Shown here piece after piece: positions 1 to 11,971 of a stretch of 64,000 nt of DNA; within the stretch, counting starts at the first letter, position 1; each line of letters opens with the position of its first letter. The DNA is from Silurus meridionalis (lineage: Eukaryota; Chordata; Actinopteri; Siluriformes; Siluridae): the NCBI RefSeq assembly GCF_014805685.1, contig NC_060899.1:8828290-8892289 (forward strand), written 5' to 3'. A program made the translations under genes and the position numbers. The notes below the pieces were generated by a model, which did not search any database, had not been told where the DNA came from, and worked only from the letters and a program-made list of their open reading frames with translations.

Positions 1-213
1 TCACTTTTGTTGCCAGCTATATTTACAATAATGGCTGTATGTTGAGTTATTTTCACAGGACGGTAAATCTGTACTGCAATACAAACTGCACAATGACTAC
101 TCTAAAATATATTCAAGTGTTATTTCTATTGTATTGTCCCTTCAGAAAATGTACTGAAATCGTTGCTAAAACATGATGTACTTACTTTTGTAAGATACTG
201 TGTGCATGCGTGC
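1..213 (+). mobile_element. Long terminal inverted repeat of a Tc1-like transposon (truncated by window edge)
   Basis: The segment starts at TCACTTTTGTTGCCAGC and ends near a TTTTGTAAGATACTGTG terminus. This matches the long inverted repeat of a common teleost Tc1-like element. The same family is present as both arms of the element at 50383-50802; the order of blocks (AGTTATTTT, GGACGGTAAATCTGTACTGC, GACTACTCTAAA) is the same. The rest of the element, if any, lies left of the window. Confidence 0.65.
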
Positions 214-238
214 GCACACGCACACAAACATACACATA

Positions 239-674
239 TTACGGCTGTCAAAATTAATGGGTAAACAGGCTTGTGTGAGTAAATTGCTCAGTGCAAAGAA
301 ACAGAAGTAATGAGAACCTGGTATTTCTGTCCTTTTTTTATGCATCTAATAAACAAACAAGTTATTTGAAAAACATCCATGACCTTTGAAACATGTCGTA
401 TCTTCATACTCATGAGTTTGGTTTCACTAATAATAAACAAACATTTGCATAAAGCATCCATATTTGTCCATGGCCAAGTTGATTGGGGATTTAAAAACTT
501 TAATTAAAAAAAATATAATAATAATAATAATGAATTTATGGTACATTGAGAACAGATATTTGAATGAGAATTTGCGATTAAGTTGTAATAAAAACTACGG
601 TTGTCGATTTAAATGTTTAATTTTATATTTTATATATAAATAATCTTAAACATTTTAATCAATTGACAACTGTA
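239..674 (+). mobile_element. Non-autonomous hAT-like element, decayed copy
   Basis: The left end reads ACGGCTGTCAAAATTAA and the right end ATTGACAACTGTAA, imperfect inverted termini. The interior shares a long block (GTTTCACTAATAATAAAC, then CATTTGCATAAAG and CCATATTTGTCCATGGCC) with the copy at 26178-26890. Compared with that copy it lacks a large middle part. It has no coding capacity. Confidence 0.6.
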
Positions 675-1332
675 ATTTTGTAATTTTTTGAATTTTAAAT
701 AAAATGCCTGCTTGGTTAAATATGTATAATATACTATTTATAAATCAAATTATTGCAATACACGTTTTCATTATATTGATTAAATTAAATATTGATTTTC
801 ATTATATTGATTAAATAATAAATTCAATTGCCACAAATTAAATGTATTTAATAAAAGGAATTATTTGTTTAAATAGTTTACATTTGTCACCCCATCTCGG
901 TAATGCAGATGTGTATGATCTACTTAACTGTTCTACTTATTTTTCATACTTTAGCAAATGTCTTTATTCTTTCTATCTCTTGTTCATTCATTCCATTCAT
1001 ATGTGGAAATGTCAGGATTTTCTCCTTTTAAGAGAAATTCTTGAAGCTGGACATAAAACACTAAAGAATCAGTTTTCATACATGATCAAAACAAATCTTA
1101 TTTCTGGTATGGGTTAAGCAGCCAAAACAACACTGTGCTAACTACTTTCTTTTTTATACCCCTGACATTTTTAATAGTAATGGGAAGTTTGATAAAAATA
1201 ATAATAAATAAAATGCACTCAAAAAGCAAGGCAGAGGACTGAACAAACTTGTGCTAAGCCTGCCACTTAATACATCCCTCAGGTAACTCGGTATGAATGT
1301 GTGCACCTTTACACCCCTTTAAATATACATAT

Positions 1333-1334
<2 letters not shown>

Positions 1335-1397
<63 letters not shown>
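1335..1397. repeat. (CA)n microsatellite
   Basis: About 31 CA units in an uninterrupted run, followed by a short ATAT stretch. Confidence 0.95.
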
Positions 1398-1402
<5 letters not shown>

Positions 1403-1508
1403 GTATACATACAGATGGAAAGGAAATAACTCTTTTGCATTTTTGCCATTTTTCTCAAATGAACTGAGGTTATTACTAATATCAAATTAAAGTGTATATT
1501 GCCAGTAC

Positions 1509-4500
1509 CTGTGTTCGATTTGTGGTAATCTTCTTCCCTCCCCTTCCCTTTGGTATCATTTCTTTACCCCTTCTGTAAGAGACATTCTAATGTTTCTAGT
1601 CCTCATTTATTCACATTTTATCATGCTTTATGCAATCATATAATATATAATGCTTGCTAGTGTTGGCATGGCCACATTAAATATTGTGACTTACCCTTTT
1701 CCTCCTCCCACTGATACCACCTGTACGTTGAACCCTCCTCTGCCACGCACCGGTTTGTTTCCAGCCCACTGGCCAACAACCATGCCAGCAATTTCTAGCT
1801 TCCCACCTTGAGGAGGTATAGACTGGATACCTTTTTTGACAGAAATTTGACAGCGTAAAACAATATGCTGCTAAATCTGCCTTATGGCAGATTAATATAA
1901 ACTTTTGAATTGACACTGGTTTACCAAGAAAAAAAAAAAAAAAAAAAAAACACCATTACAGTACAGTATGTAGTAACTTAAAGTAAACAGACTTTCTAGT
2001 ATTCTCACAGTTCAGTGAAGCGTATAGAAATAATTGCTCTTCTAATACACATTAAATATATGTATAAAAATTTGGATTTTTTAAATAATTTTTTTTAATG
2101 CCTCCAACTGGACAGTTTGAATCAGAACAGGAAAATGTGTGACTGTGAAAAGACCTGGGAAAGCTCTTGGTCGGTGCTGGTGGTGGGGAGGAGGCATAGA
2201 GCCCAAGGGTCTAGGCGGATACAATGGGTGCATAGGGTAGAATGGTGGCACCATGGAAGGTGGTAGGAAAGCTGGAGGTGGCAAAGGTGGGGGTGGTGGA
2301 GGAGGCCGAGAGAGGTTGATGCCCTCCAGAATAGCCTGCCTCATCTTCTCAACTCTGGACACCAGCTCCTCCTGTCAGAGAGAATGGTTTTTAAGAAGCT
2401 TTATTTTAAAAATTCAGAAGTTAAGAAAAGCAAAGGGAAACATTAAACAAGTTCTGTTAGATCATTAAGGGTGAGAAGTTGAATGGCAGGTAAAAACAAT
2501 AAGCTGTACCTGGCCTTCACACATGTCCAGCAGTGCAGCCCTGTCTCTGGTAGCTTTGGCAAGTTTGCTCTGAAACAGCTTGCCATCAAAGAAGCCCCAT
2601 GGGCAACAGTGATCCCATGGGAGTGGCTGGCCGCACACATCATTCACAAAAAGGGCAGTGTCCACGCCACTCATGAACAGAGAAGCCAGCTGCACACCAC
2701 GGTTATCCACTTTCTCCACCTAACAGTCAAAGAAGTCAGACATAGACAAACCTCCCAACAAGCAAGCAATTACAAAGGATATAACGAGTTTGCATTTCTG
2801 AACACCTGCCTTGAGTTCCTGGAGTTGATCAGGCTCATAGAGCTGGTTGGACACCGCTTGAGCCAAAAAGGCATCAAGCTCATGGCGTTGGAGAATGCGG
2901 CCACCCGGCCACTGCATCATATACCTGCATGCAAGAACACAGACCTCCCATCACTTCTAATAACTATAGCAGTAATCCACAAAAATCAAATGCAGCTGTA
3001 CAGGTGACCACAAACAGAATGTCGAGAAAATAATACCATACACTATAATTGCGATATGCATGACAGCAGTTTAAAAAAAAACTAATAACAGTTAAAGTTA
3101 ACAGTTGAAGTCTGCCTTGATTATCTGAAGCAAAGTTTGTGTTTTTATTTAAATTAAAGCTATGGCTTACAATAATACACTGGAAAAACCTGGATATGTT
3201 TGAATCCTAAGGGGAAGACTATAAGCAAGATTTGTAGATGTACGCAAGTTTAAAATGTTTGTAAGAAAATCATATTTGACACAGGCCACATCTCAATAAA
3301 GCTAAACAGTTATGATTGCAGGCTTTCCCTGTATAATAATGCTCTGCATTATGTAAATTTGCATATGAAATTTCACTACCTGAGTACACAGCACATGAGC
3401 AGCAGGTGTGATGGCACGCAGGACGGGTTAAGCAGGGCAGGACAGTCTGATCTCATGCAGGCCAAGAAGGCCCGTGTGCGTCGACTACGGTCCTCAGAGG
3501 CACGGCCAAGCCACAGACGCCTCAAATTCGGACAGGTCCACTCACGGAAACACATAGCTGGGACTAGCTCAGGGGTCAAGGCTGACTTGGCCTTACTGGC
3601 ACACCATTCCTTAACTATCACTGGGGGCACTAAGGAGTCACAGACAAAGAAAGAAAGACATAAGTGACCTGCTTGGCATAATGAACATGCATGTACATTG
3701 TTTAATTATTACACAGTTTTGAACTCCAAAGTATGGGGGGAAAAATATTCTCAAAACACTTGATGCATGTGGTGCACATAAGTACGTTTAATTACTGGTC
3801 TGTATTGTCTTCTGAATTAGAAAGCCAGTAGAAAATAGCTAATACCCTTTCCTTTAAACTAAAACACTTTTTGAATAAAAAAGATGATCGTTGTGTTGGG
3901 ATACAGAAAGACAATATAAGAATAAAAAAAAAACACTAAAATCATACCACACTCACCCTCTAGCGGAGCGCGCTTGCGCATGGCCATTCTTTCCAGTCTC
4001 CGCTGGGTCTCAGCCAGGCTAAACAGCACGCCATAGGCATACTGCCGTGCTGAGCGGAACAGCAAAGAGGCAGGAGGCAGGTCAGGGTTACACTCGTCCT
4101 CTATACACACTGGCATCTTCATCTCCCCCTATGATACACAGTAAATAATCTGAAAAACACTGCTAATGTAATGCTGAAATTCATAACATTTTACCACTTC
4201 CAAATAAAACCATAAGCACTGTACAAAAATCAGGTGTATTATAGTTATGTGCATGACAGACTCGCACTAAATAACAGATTTGTTGAAACTCGACCGTTCA
4301 AATAAACTCAACAGCCCCCAAGACCCTGACATGAAAAACATTGAACTATACAAATAAGTGACCTATACAAATCTACTCACTGCTCGACACCACTGTGTTG
4401 TAAAAGTTAAAAATATTCTCTGTTTAATGGGAAAGTTTTCAGGATATACATAACAGCCCGATAGTTAAACTTTATCTGAAGCAGTCTGCGTGAAAATTAA

Positions 4501-7500
4501 AAACAAGTCGTTAAATCCTAACTCTGGTCAGCATTTTACTTTTGCTTGTCTTGGGTCTTCTTTGCGAAAAAATGGGTTCAACTCTTGTGGGATCCTCCTT
4601 GCACAAAAATGGTCAAATAAATACAAGGGTACTGACTCAGATGGATAACAGGATCCAGTTTGTGACCTTTGTTTCCTCAGACTTATTAGTTTTTACAAAA
4701 TATTTTTATGTTAGTTCTGGAAGCAATATTCCAGAATGTTTAAAAATATTTTGATTAACTTCCAAGCACTTGTGCATTGTCCAGATGTTTTTTTTTTTTT
4801 TTCATGATTGAGAAAAGAAAAATGCCTAATCATTTCCAGGTTTTTCCAGGACACTGCAGTGGGGGAGGAGGGTGGGGGGACCTCACACATTTGTATTCTA
4901 GTTGTACCCTATTGTACAACTGATTAGTTTACTAAACAGCCGCTTGGCCTCATTAATCAGCCTTCAATAAAGTTGGGTGCAGAAACAGTGTGAATCAATC
5001 AAAGACAAAATTACAAGATCTTTTGCTGGGTTTTACAAGCATTTCAGAAACACACGTATGTGCTAACCACAGCATACGCAAGTGTACAGCTGATTTGCAT
5101 GTAGTTATGCTCTTAAAACTCCATAAAAGTGCACAGCTGGGAGCAGGAAATGAACAAGGAGAGTAAACACAATGGTATAAGTTGAGAATATTTTAAATAA
5201 TTTCAATGTCACAAAAAATGTTTCACAGTGTAACACCACTAGAGTCTTATAAAAAAAATTTAAAAATAAAAGAAAAATAGATTTACACTGTATCACATCA
5301 AACAGAATAAGAAATACATTTAATAAAATGGTTGAATGTCTCATCCAACATGCTGGAATTTTCACACAGCATTAAACATTAATGTCATGGCAAATGGAAC
5401 CAAATTATAAGCAGCTTCCACAGTCTGAAGAAAATCACACCAGGCTTTCTCTCAAAGGAAATCCTAAACCTTCCATCACCTGAGGCATATGTTTACAGCG
5501 ACACAAATAAAGACCAAACTGTTCTCCATTTATATGTTGCAACTGAATGATCGTTCATTTTTAATTCATGGATTTGTGTTCGCTCACCATCCTCCTTCTT
5601 TTTATATTTTTCCAAACAAAAAAAGGGTCCAAATTTTCTTTATTATGTAGAAATCTGTCTAGCCAACTGTAGAGTGGCAGAGAGAAAGAGAGGATTGTGT
5701 GTGGTTAGGGGGCGGTGGGAGGGGTGTATATAAACAATGAAAAAGCTTAACTGAATTAAGCAAAAAGTACTAATCATAAAAACTCTCCTTCAATGATGCC
5801 CTTCAAATATGCATTTAGGACATTATTAATGTGTGTTGTCATTATATTATTATTTGCAATGAGTTTCACAATTAATCATTACAGTTTTAGTAAAATAGGA
5901 AAGTAACAAATAATATAATTCTGTTCAGAATCAGTAAAAATCACTTGTTAGTAGTTATAAATAGTAGGAGTGTAACTGTACACTTACCAAATTTTTTCGT
6001 TACAGGGCTTTTTACACCCACTCCATATCGGAAATAAGATTTGTTAAGTGCATGCATGAAAACGCTAAAGAATCCATAGCATGTTACATTATTTAACCAA
6101 GCAGGCATTTTATTGAAATTGTTTTAAAAATGTAAACTGTTGATGTTTACAAGTGTTAATAATAATAATAAACTGCGTTAATAAAAACATTTCAAGCAAG
6201 TTTGTCATTTCTTTCGCCTGAATTAATACATCTAAATATAAAAAAAAAAGATAGAACTACTGCCTCTCCATTCAATCACCGTCCTATGAAAACAATCACT
6301 TTTGACGAATACAAATAAAGTCACTTAAACCATAAACTAAATCCTGATCCCCTCATTGATCCTGTCTCTGGGTGAGGCAATGACAGTTTGACTGAACATT
6401 TTCATTTTAATTCATATGAACTTCAGGGAAGACAAAAACGGCAGTACCTTGGTGAGGATGTGGTATATCTGTGGGTACATGAGACCTCGTCTGTGTCTGT
6501 GCTCTGCCACTCGTAGCACCTCGGCGCTGACCTGGGGAAGGGGTGGAGTAGTGATATCCATGTGACTTCTTGTTGCCATGGACAGCAGCGACGGAATTGA
6601 TGGTCCACTCCCGTTGCCTTGGGGACCGTCCCCAGAGGCACCACCACCATGGCCACTGGGCTCTTCCCACCTAGAGGACTTATCAGTCAAATGACTGAAA
6701 AGCAGAAAAACACACTAATTAATATATGCCTTAATCAAATGATATCATGGTAGCATTGAACATGACCTGCAAACCTGTTATAAGTAATGCTTTAGTGTTT
6801 TTATGATACAGCATAAAAATCTGAACTTCATTATTCAGTGTTTCGAGGGGGGTTTTCCACACACTTCCTATGGGATCTTTATGAGCCTCCTGAAAATGAA
6901 AGAACTGACCCACAAATGTAGACCACTATTGCCATGTTAAAATACTCCTTAATATATTTGTTTTCTTGCAGGGTCTCTGTATGCTCTGAAATAATACCGT
7001 CAACATTATGTTACAGAACAGCACAGCTGTGTAAATATAATATAATAATCAGTGAGTAAACCAATAATATAATATTCTAGAGGAATGATACTAACACTGC
7101 TGTAATTCTGTGGCCATTAAAAGAACAAATGGGAATCGATTTGTGACAGACTCAGAAATAAACTCACTTAGTGCTGGTGTCATTTTGCTCTTCCCCATCT
7201 GAAGAGGATGATGGGGATGGGGAGGGGCCTGGAGGAGCAGCTGAGTGGTGATTGGGCAGTCGGTTGCCAACTTGAGTGGAATCATATGGTGCAGACCAAT
7301 CACCAAAGCCCATTTTCCCAACAAGAGAATCATTGCACTCCTGCAGTGGTGGAGGCGGGTTCTGGAACAGGAGGGCAGAGGCTGGGCCTGGGCCATAGGG
7401 CCCACCGGGATAAGGCACCTTAACACCTGATACCTGGGGTGGACCAACCTGTCAAAGACAGAAAAGTAAAATGAAACAAGAACATAAAGAACGTAACTAG

Positions 7501-10500
7501 AAATAAAAAAATACTAACGAAATTACACGTTATTCTGAACTCTACCTGGGCTTTTCCAGACTGTAGTGCCCCCATGTGGCCTGGAGGACCACCAAACTGA
7601 CAAGGCCCAAAGCCTGGCACTGTGAACAAAGCCAAGAAGAATATAATATGAAAAGTCAAAACCATTAAGTAAGTAGGTACTCATTAAAAGCAAGAGATCA
7701 TCTTTTCAGTTTAAAATACTTTTTCAACTATCCGGTATTAGAAAAACATTTAATTCCAAAGAGCATATCCATGTGAGCCGTACTTACAGAGGTAAGGAGA
7801 AGGTCCCATGGTTAGAGGTCTGGGTTTACTGGCCGCTGAAAAGTATTCCACTGCCTTCTTAAATCTTTCAATTTTATCTTCAGTCCGAGACTGTGCAAGG
7901 AATAAGTTTGTCAGTCAAATATTTTCATGACTTATTCAGGTAAACATAAGCCAGAATTCTCAGTAACTAGAAAATTTAATTCTGTGAAAGTACCTATTTC
8001 GTTAAATTATTTTGTTCTTTATTGGACTCCAGAATGAACAAGAACTTTTAATGTGTTTATGATGTTTAAATGCAATTGTTGTACTTTTTTTAAATAACAG
8101 CATACCAGAAAACATAAGAAACACAAATGTACCTGAGACTGTTTGAACACATCTCTGGCCACAGCATCCAGGTTCCCAAGGTCCTGAATAGATGCAACGT
8201 ACTCTGATACAGCCTTAATCACAACCTCACAGGGAGGGAGGACTAACTGGTGAGCCCTTACCTAAGACAAGCAGAAAGAAAAAAACAAAGATAAAAGCAG
8301 GGGCGCTTTTCCCTATATTTTCCCAGTTACCAATGGAGAAGGGTAAAGAAAACTGTCTTTGGGGGGGAAGGGAAAAAAAAACAAAAAAAACCCTGCACCT
8401 TAAGGGAGGCTAGAGGGTGTTCTGGACCCAAGAGACTCCAATGAAAGGCAGCCAGGTCTTCATCTGGCAGAATGTGGTTACCTGAGGAAATAAGAAGTCT
8501 TCTGATTAGACAAAATAATTCAGTACAAGCTCATATGTACCAGAGATGACCATATGTTCAAACTGCAATGACAGTTACTTACCAAGCAGGGCAGCAAAGA
8601 TGGGCAGGTGCTGGGTTTTGAGGCCCAGCTGGCGAGCAGCCTCAGACAGCAGGTACTGGTGAGTGGTCAGATTCTTGCCATTCCAGGAGAGCTTGAGTGC
8701 ATGAGAGCTGAAATAGGCCGGGACATTGCATAGAGCAAACTCTGAGTCCTGTGCAATCAGGCCCTGAAATCCAAAGTCTCTGTACAGAGATAGCACCTCC
8801 TGGTGGTGGTCCTCTAGAGTCTGAACCACCTGCAGTAAGATTAGGGAAACAGACTTTAACCCAGGTACTTTATTCTATATTATATTCCTTTCCAATTTAA
8901 CGATAAGTACAAGTGCTGGACCGGGCGCAAGTGTGTGTCTTTAGGACCCAAATAAAAACACAGATCTTACCAATTGATTAAGTTTTTCTGTTAAACAATG
9001 ACATAAGTATTATAGGGTTTCATACCACAACGCAGTTGAATGCTCGAAAATGATTGGTCTGAAGGTGTTTTACATATGTATGACAGAACAGCTCAGACAG
9101 CGATTATGAAGAGTGTGTATTTGCTAAGTAATAATATGAACAACAGGTTGATATTAATGCACTCGTTCCAATACATTATTGTGCCTGTAGTGCCATCTTA
9201 TACAAAAGGTACTGCTGACAGTCCACATAATACAAGACGAATTATACATGGATTTACGAAATTATAAAAAATAAACAAAATCAAAATGTGATGTTTTTAG
9301 GATATGGTTCTTTTATATTCATGGAGTGAGTCTCAGTAGCAGTGTCACAGCCACTGTGTTTATTAGCATTAGTAAGAATAGATGAGTGTCCCAATTTCTC
9401 AATAAAATGACAAGCTGAAAGGGCATAGTAGAGAGAAACTGGTGAGACTTTACTGTGGCAATAAGTGAAAACAGGAACTTACTAGTCTCTAAAATGTTTC
9501 ACAACGTGAGTTTAATTGATTATAAAAAGTGTAATACACATTTACGCTTCACCAGTTACAGTAATGCAGATAGGAAGCATTAAAGTAGATTCCTGAAGGG
9601 GTATTTCTTCTTTAGTAGAAACGTTTCCAAATATTTTTGTTAAACATTTTAAAAATGATTTTGTACTTTTAAGAACAAGAACTTATTTTTATTTCTTTTT
9701 TTCACAGAGACCAACAATCGTCATCAATTAAATATAACACGAACCAAAACTCTAATGAAGCAAATACTCTTTGGTTGTCGTCAAACATTTCCTGTCAAAA
9801 ATAACTTTTCTTTTTAAACAATTAGACTTTTTTTGGTTATGTTTTAGATGTAAAAAGAAACAATATTTGTGTGACCTAGACATAAAAAAAGTATTTGGTT
9901 GACATTTTGCCTCCTTGCTGTGTTGTTCTGTGTTGTTTGCAATACATGAAAAAGATGTTATTTGAGTTGAGTGTGCTCATTTTCACTGGGTGTTGATTGC
10001 ATGTTGTACAGTTCTTTTAGATACATGATGCTGTACAGTTCTTTTAGATACATTATGCTCTGTTTTGTCTGCGTTTCCGCCTACAGAATGCTGCTGATTG
10101 TGAAAAGGCAACTCAGGTATATAATCTGCTTGTCTTCAGAGACTGGGCTAGTGATTTGTCCACCCCTGAAAACAATACATTAGTGTGACACTTGAGACAC
10201 AGCTGCAGTTTCCTGATTCAGGAAAAGCCTGCTGGTTCCAATGTACTCTTCTTTTACCACATTAAGCGAAAATGTGATTTGTTTTGGTTGGCTGCAGACC
10301 CTGATGCCTGTTCATCCAAAATAAAGATTGGCTAACTGTAGAGAGCTGTCTAACACGCATTTATTCCAAAATAGGATCTAAACAATATGAGCAAATACGA
10401 ATTAATAAAATACCAAACCAATTTTCAACTAAAGTAGAACCAGATTAAAATATGGCAATGCATGAGCATCATAAAGTTTAATTTAGTTTTTGGAAATTAA

Positions 10501-11971
10501 TAGTCTGGTTTTGAAAGCAAGTTGTTAGGCTCAGAGGTCCTGAAATGCATATGAAAAAGTGAACAGATCTTTATGATATGGTTATACGACTTATGTTACG
10601 TGTAAGCTACAGCACACATCCAGTGCAAAACTAAGCACCACTCCTGGCTGACAGACATTTGGAATTAGAAGAAAATTGAGTTTTCATTGACTTATGCCTT
10701 TTATTCCTCTATATATGTATACTCTGTATCTATTAGTAAGTAAAGAAAAAAATAACCGGTTACTAAAAAAAAAAAAAGAAAACTATCCATGACAGGATTG
10801 TGCGATGCCAACATCAACTCAAAGTTAAAACCTTTCCTAAAGCAGCACTTCCCTAAGTATTAGACTTAGACCACAGGGAGTCGCCAATGAATACAACGTT
10901 TGATTTATTAATGAGCGAGTGTCATACTGTTACCCGTTTATACCTACATGTTAAACACAGTGAGGAACAAAAATTCCTTCTACTGCTTGTTATATCAAAG
11001 ATAAACAGTAATTCCCAAGCCAGCATATCCCCCCCTCTCTCTTTTAGCAACAATAACAAAAAACAAAGAGCTTGTCATGTTACAGAAAAACCCGAGAGCA
11101 CAAAGACCTCTGTCCTGAAGACTTGTCATGTGCTGGATAAACTTATTGACCTTTACAAAAAGTTGACGCCCGACACTTTTACCATAAATGTTGTCCTAAA
11201 AGAAAACTTGACACTTCTATCAATTACATTTGGACTGAAAACAACTGTCAGAGCTGAAAATTATCAACACCTTCTGGCCGATCAGATTAGAGGATTGACC
11301 GTCGCTGATCAATTCCGGGATTTTAACATGTAAAACTTGAAAGAATCTGCTGGATGGGGGATGTGATTCTGTAACTCACGGTTCTCGGCACGTCTCAGAG
11401 ACCGGCTATGTGGCGCACTCACCCGCACGCGGAAGCGGAACATGGCGAGGCGGACGCAGTGGCTGAGGCAGGCGGGCGGCAGGAACCAGGCTCGCGGGGG
11501 CGGCGTGCCTTTGCTGCCCACGTGGTTGACGATGAGCTGCGCGGTCTGTCTGTGGGCCTGCGCTCGGCGCGCCCACTCGGGCCAGCGCTCTTTGCCCAGC
11601 GTACCGTTGAAGGCCACGACGAGCTCCAGGCCGCCCTGGTACAAGCAGGCCTGCGACAGGGCCGCCAAGTAGCCGAGCATGGCATTCCACTCGCCGCCGC
11701 ACACCCAGTCAGTCTGGTAACCGCCGTAGAGGCGCTGCAGGCCCGAGTCTGCGTCCACGAGGATGCGCGCGGGCGGCGGAGGTGGCGCGGGCAGCGCGTT
11801 TGGGTGATGAGGATGATGATGGTGGGGATGTGGGGGATGATGATGATGGTGGTGATGGTGGTGGTGTGGAGGATTTCGATTCGCAGTTCGGCCCAGTTTG
11901 AGGAGATCTACCGGAACCGACGCTCCCGGGCATCGCTTCTCCAAATACTCCTGAAAGCCCTGAACTCCCAT
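1509..11971 (-). CDS. fam120c: FAM120C, constitutive coactivator of PPAR-gamma-like protein (15 exons, 3' end missing)
   Basis: Coding exons on the minus strand: 11971-11423, 8829-8583, 8481-8399, 8261-8133, 7890-7788, 7619-7546, 7448-7168, 6694-6448, 4128-3957, 3629-3380, 2924-2810, 2719-2510, 2371-2155, 1830-1695, 1572-1509. All phases join, giving 959 codons with no stop. The protein opens with MGVQGFQEYLEKRCPG, typical of the family's XPG-N/PIN-like N-terminus. Family blocks follow: KGTPPPRAWFLPPACL, SWNGKNLTT, LLGNHILPDEDLAAFHWSL, HMDITTPPLP, FREWTCPNLRRLWLG, FMSGVDTALF and QGGKLEIAGMVVGQWAG. The His/Pro-rich insert before ILVDADSG and the SWNGKNLTT spelling favour FAM120C over FAM120A. 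Family knowledge: FAM120 proteins bind RNA and act as cytoplasmic scaffolds; FAM120C itself is little studied. Human FAM120C is about 1,100 residues, so about 100 or more C-terminal residues are missing here. The gene is divergent from idh3g. The call of the family is secure; the paralogue is likely but not proven. Confidence 0.9.
1929..1950. repeat. Poly-A run in fam120c intron 13
   Basis: A run of about 22 A lies in the intron between the exons at 2155 and 1830. On the coding strand it is poly-T. Confidence 0.8.
2804..2809 (-). other. fam120c: GC-type 5' splice site of fam120c intron 11
   Basis: Exon 11 ends in AAG and is followed by GCAGGT on the minus strand. Using this GC donor, exon 11 has 115 bases. 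Together with exons 9 and 10 that makes 537 bases, which is 179 whole codons, and exon 12 continues in frame as V-E-K-V-D-N-R-G. The only nearby GT donor (four bases further on) would give 119 bases and shift the frame. The acceptor is TTAG at 2720-2723. The site therefore looks like a GC-AG intron. Confidence 0.75.
4129..6447 (-). other. fam120c: fam120c intron 8
   Basis: This 2.3-kb intron has no coding signal. Its only notable content is at 6091-6114, where 24 bases are an exact inverted match to 698-721. The flanks (roughly 5.96-6.2 kb) look like a decayed interspersed repeat. Confidence 0.5.
8836..11416 (-). other. fam120c: fam120c intron 1
   Basis: This 2.6-kb intron is AT-rich. It holds a 27-base direct tandem duplication at 10005-10058 and an A-run near 10765. 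An open frame of 148 codons on the plus strand (10887-11333) has no recognisable domain or codon pattern and is taken as chance. Confidence 0.6.
11423..11971 (-). CDS. fam120c: fam120c exon 1 with poly-histidine/proline insert
   Basis: This first coding exon has 183 codons. The ATG at 11971 is followed at once by the conserved FAM120 start, which fixes the start. Residues of about 34-67 are a low-complexity stretch of ten histidines, then His/Pro alternation, then a run of prolines. It separates the LLKLGRT block from ILVDADSGLQRLYGGYQTDW, the first part of the PIN-like fold. The exon is far more GC-rich than its surroundings and ends in a GTGAGT donor. The 3' end of the exon is the block CLSHCVRLAMFRFRV. 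Confidence 0.88.

Noticed and set aside
1677..1916. 79-codon minus-strand open frame
   Set aside because: It is a wrong frame over fam120c exon 14; the true frame gives GIQSIPPQGGKLEIAG.
2483..3007. 174-codon plus-strand open frame
   Set aside because: It lies antisense to fam120c exons 11 and 12, whose reading frame, splice phases and family match are clear. It is a shadow frame.
10887..11333. 148-codon plus-strand open frame in fam120c intron 1
   Set aside because: No domain, no splice-site context, codon composition like AT-rich non-coding DNA.
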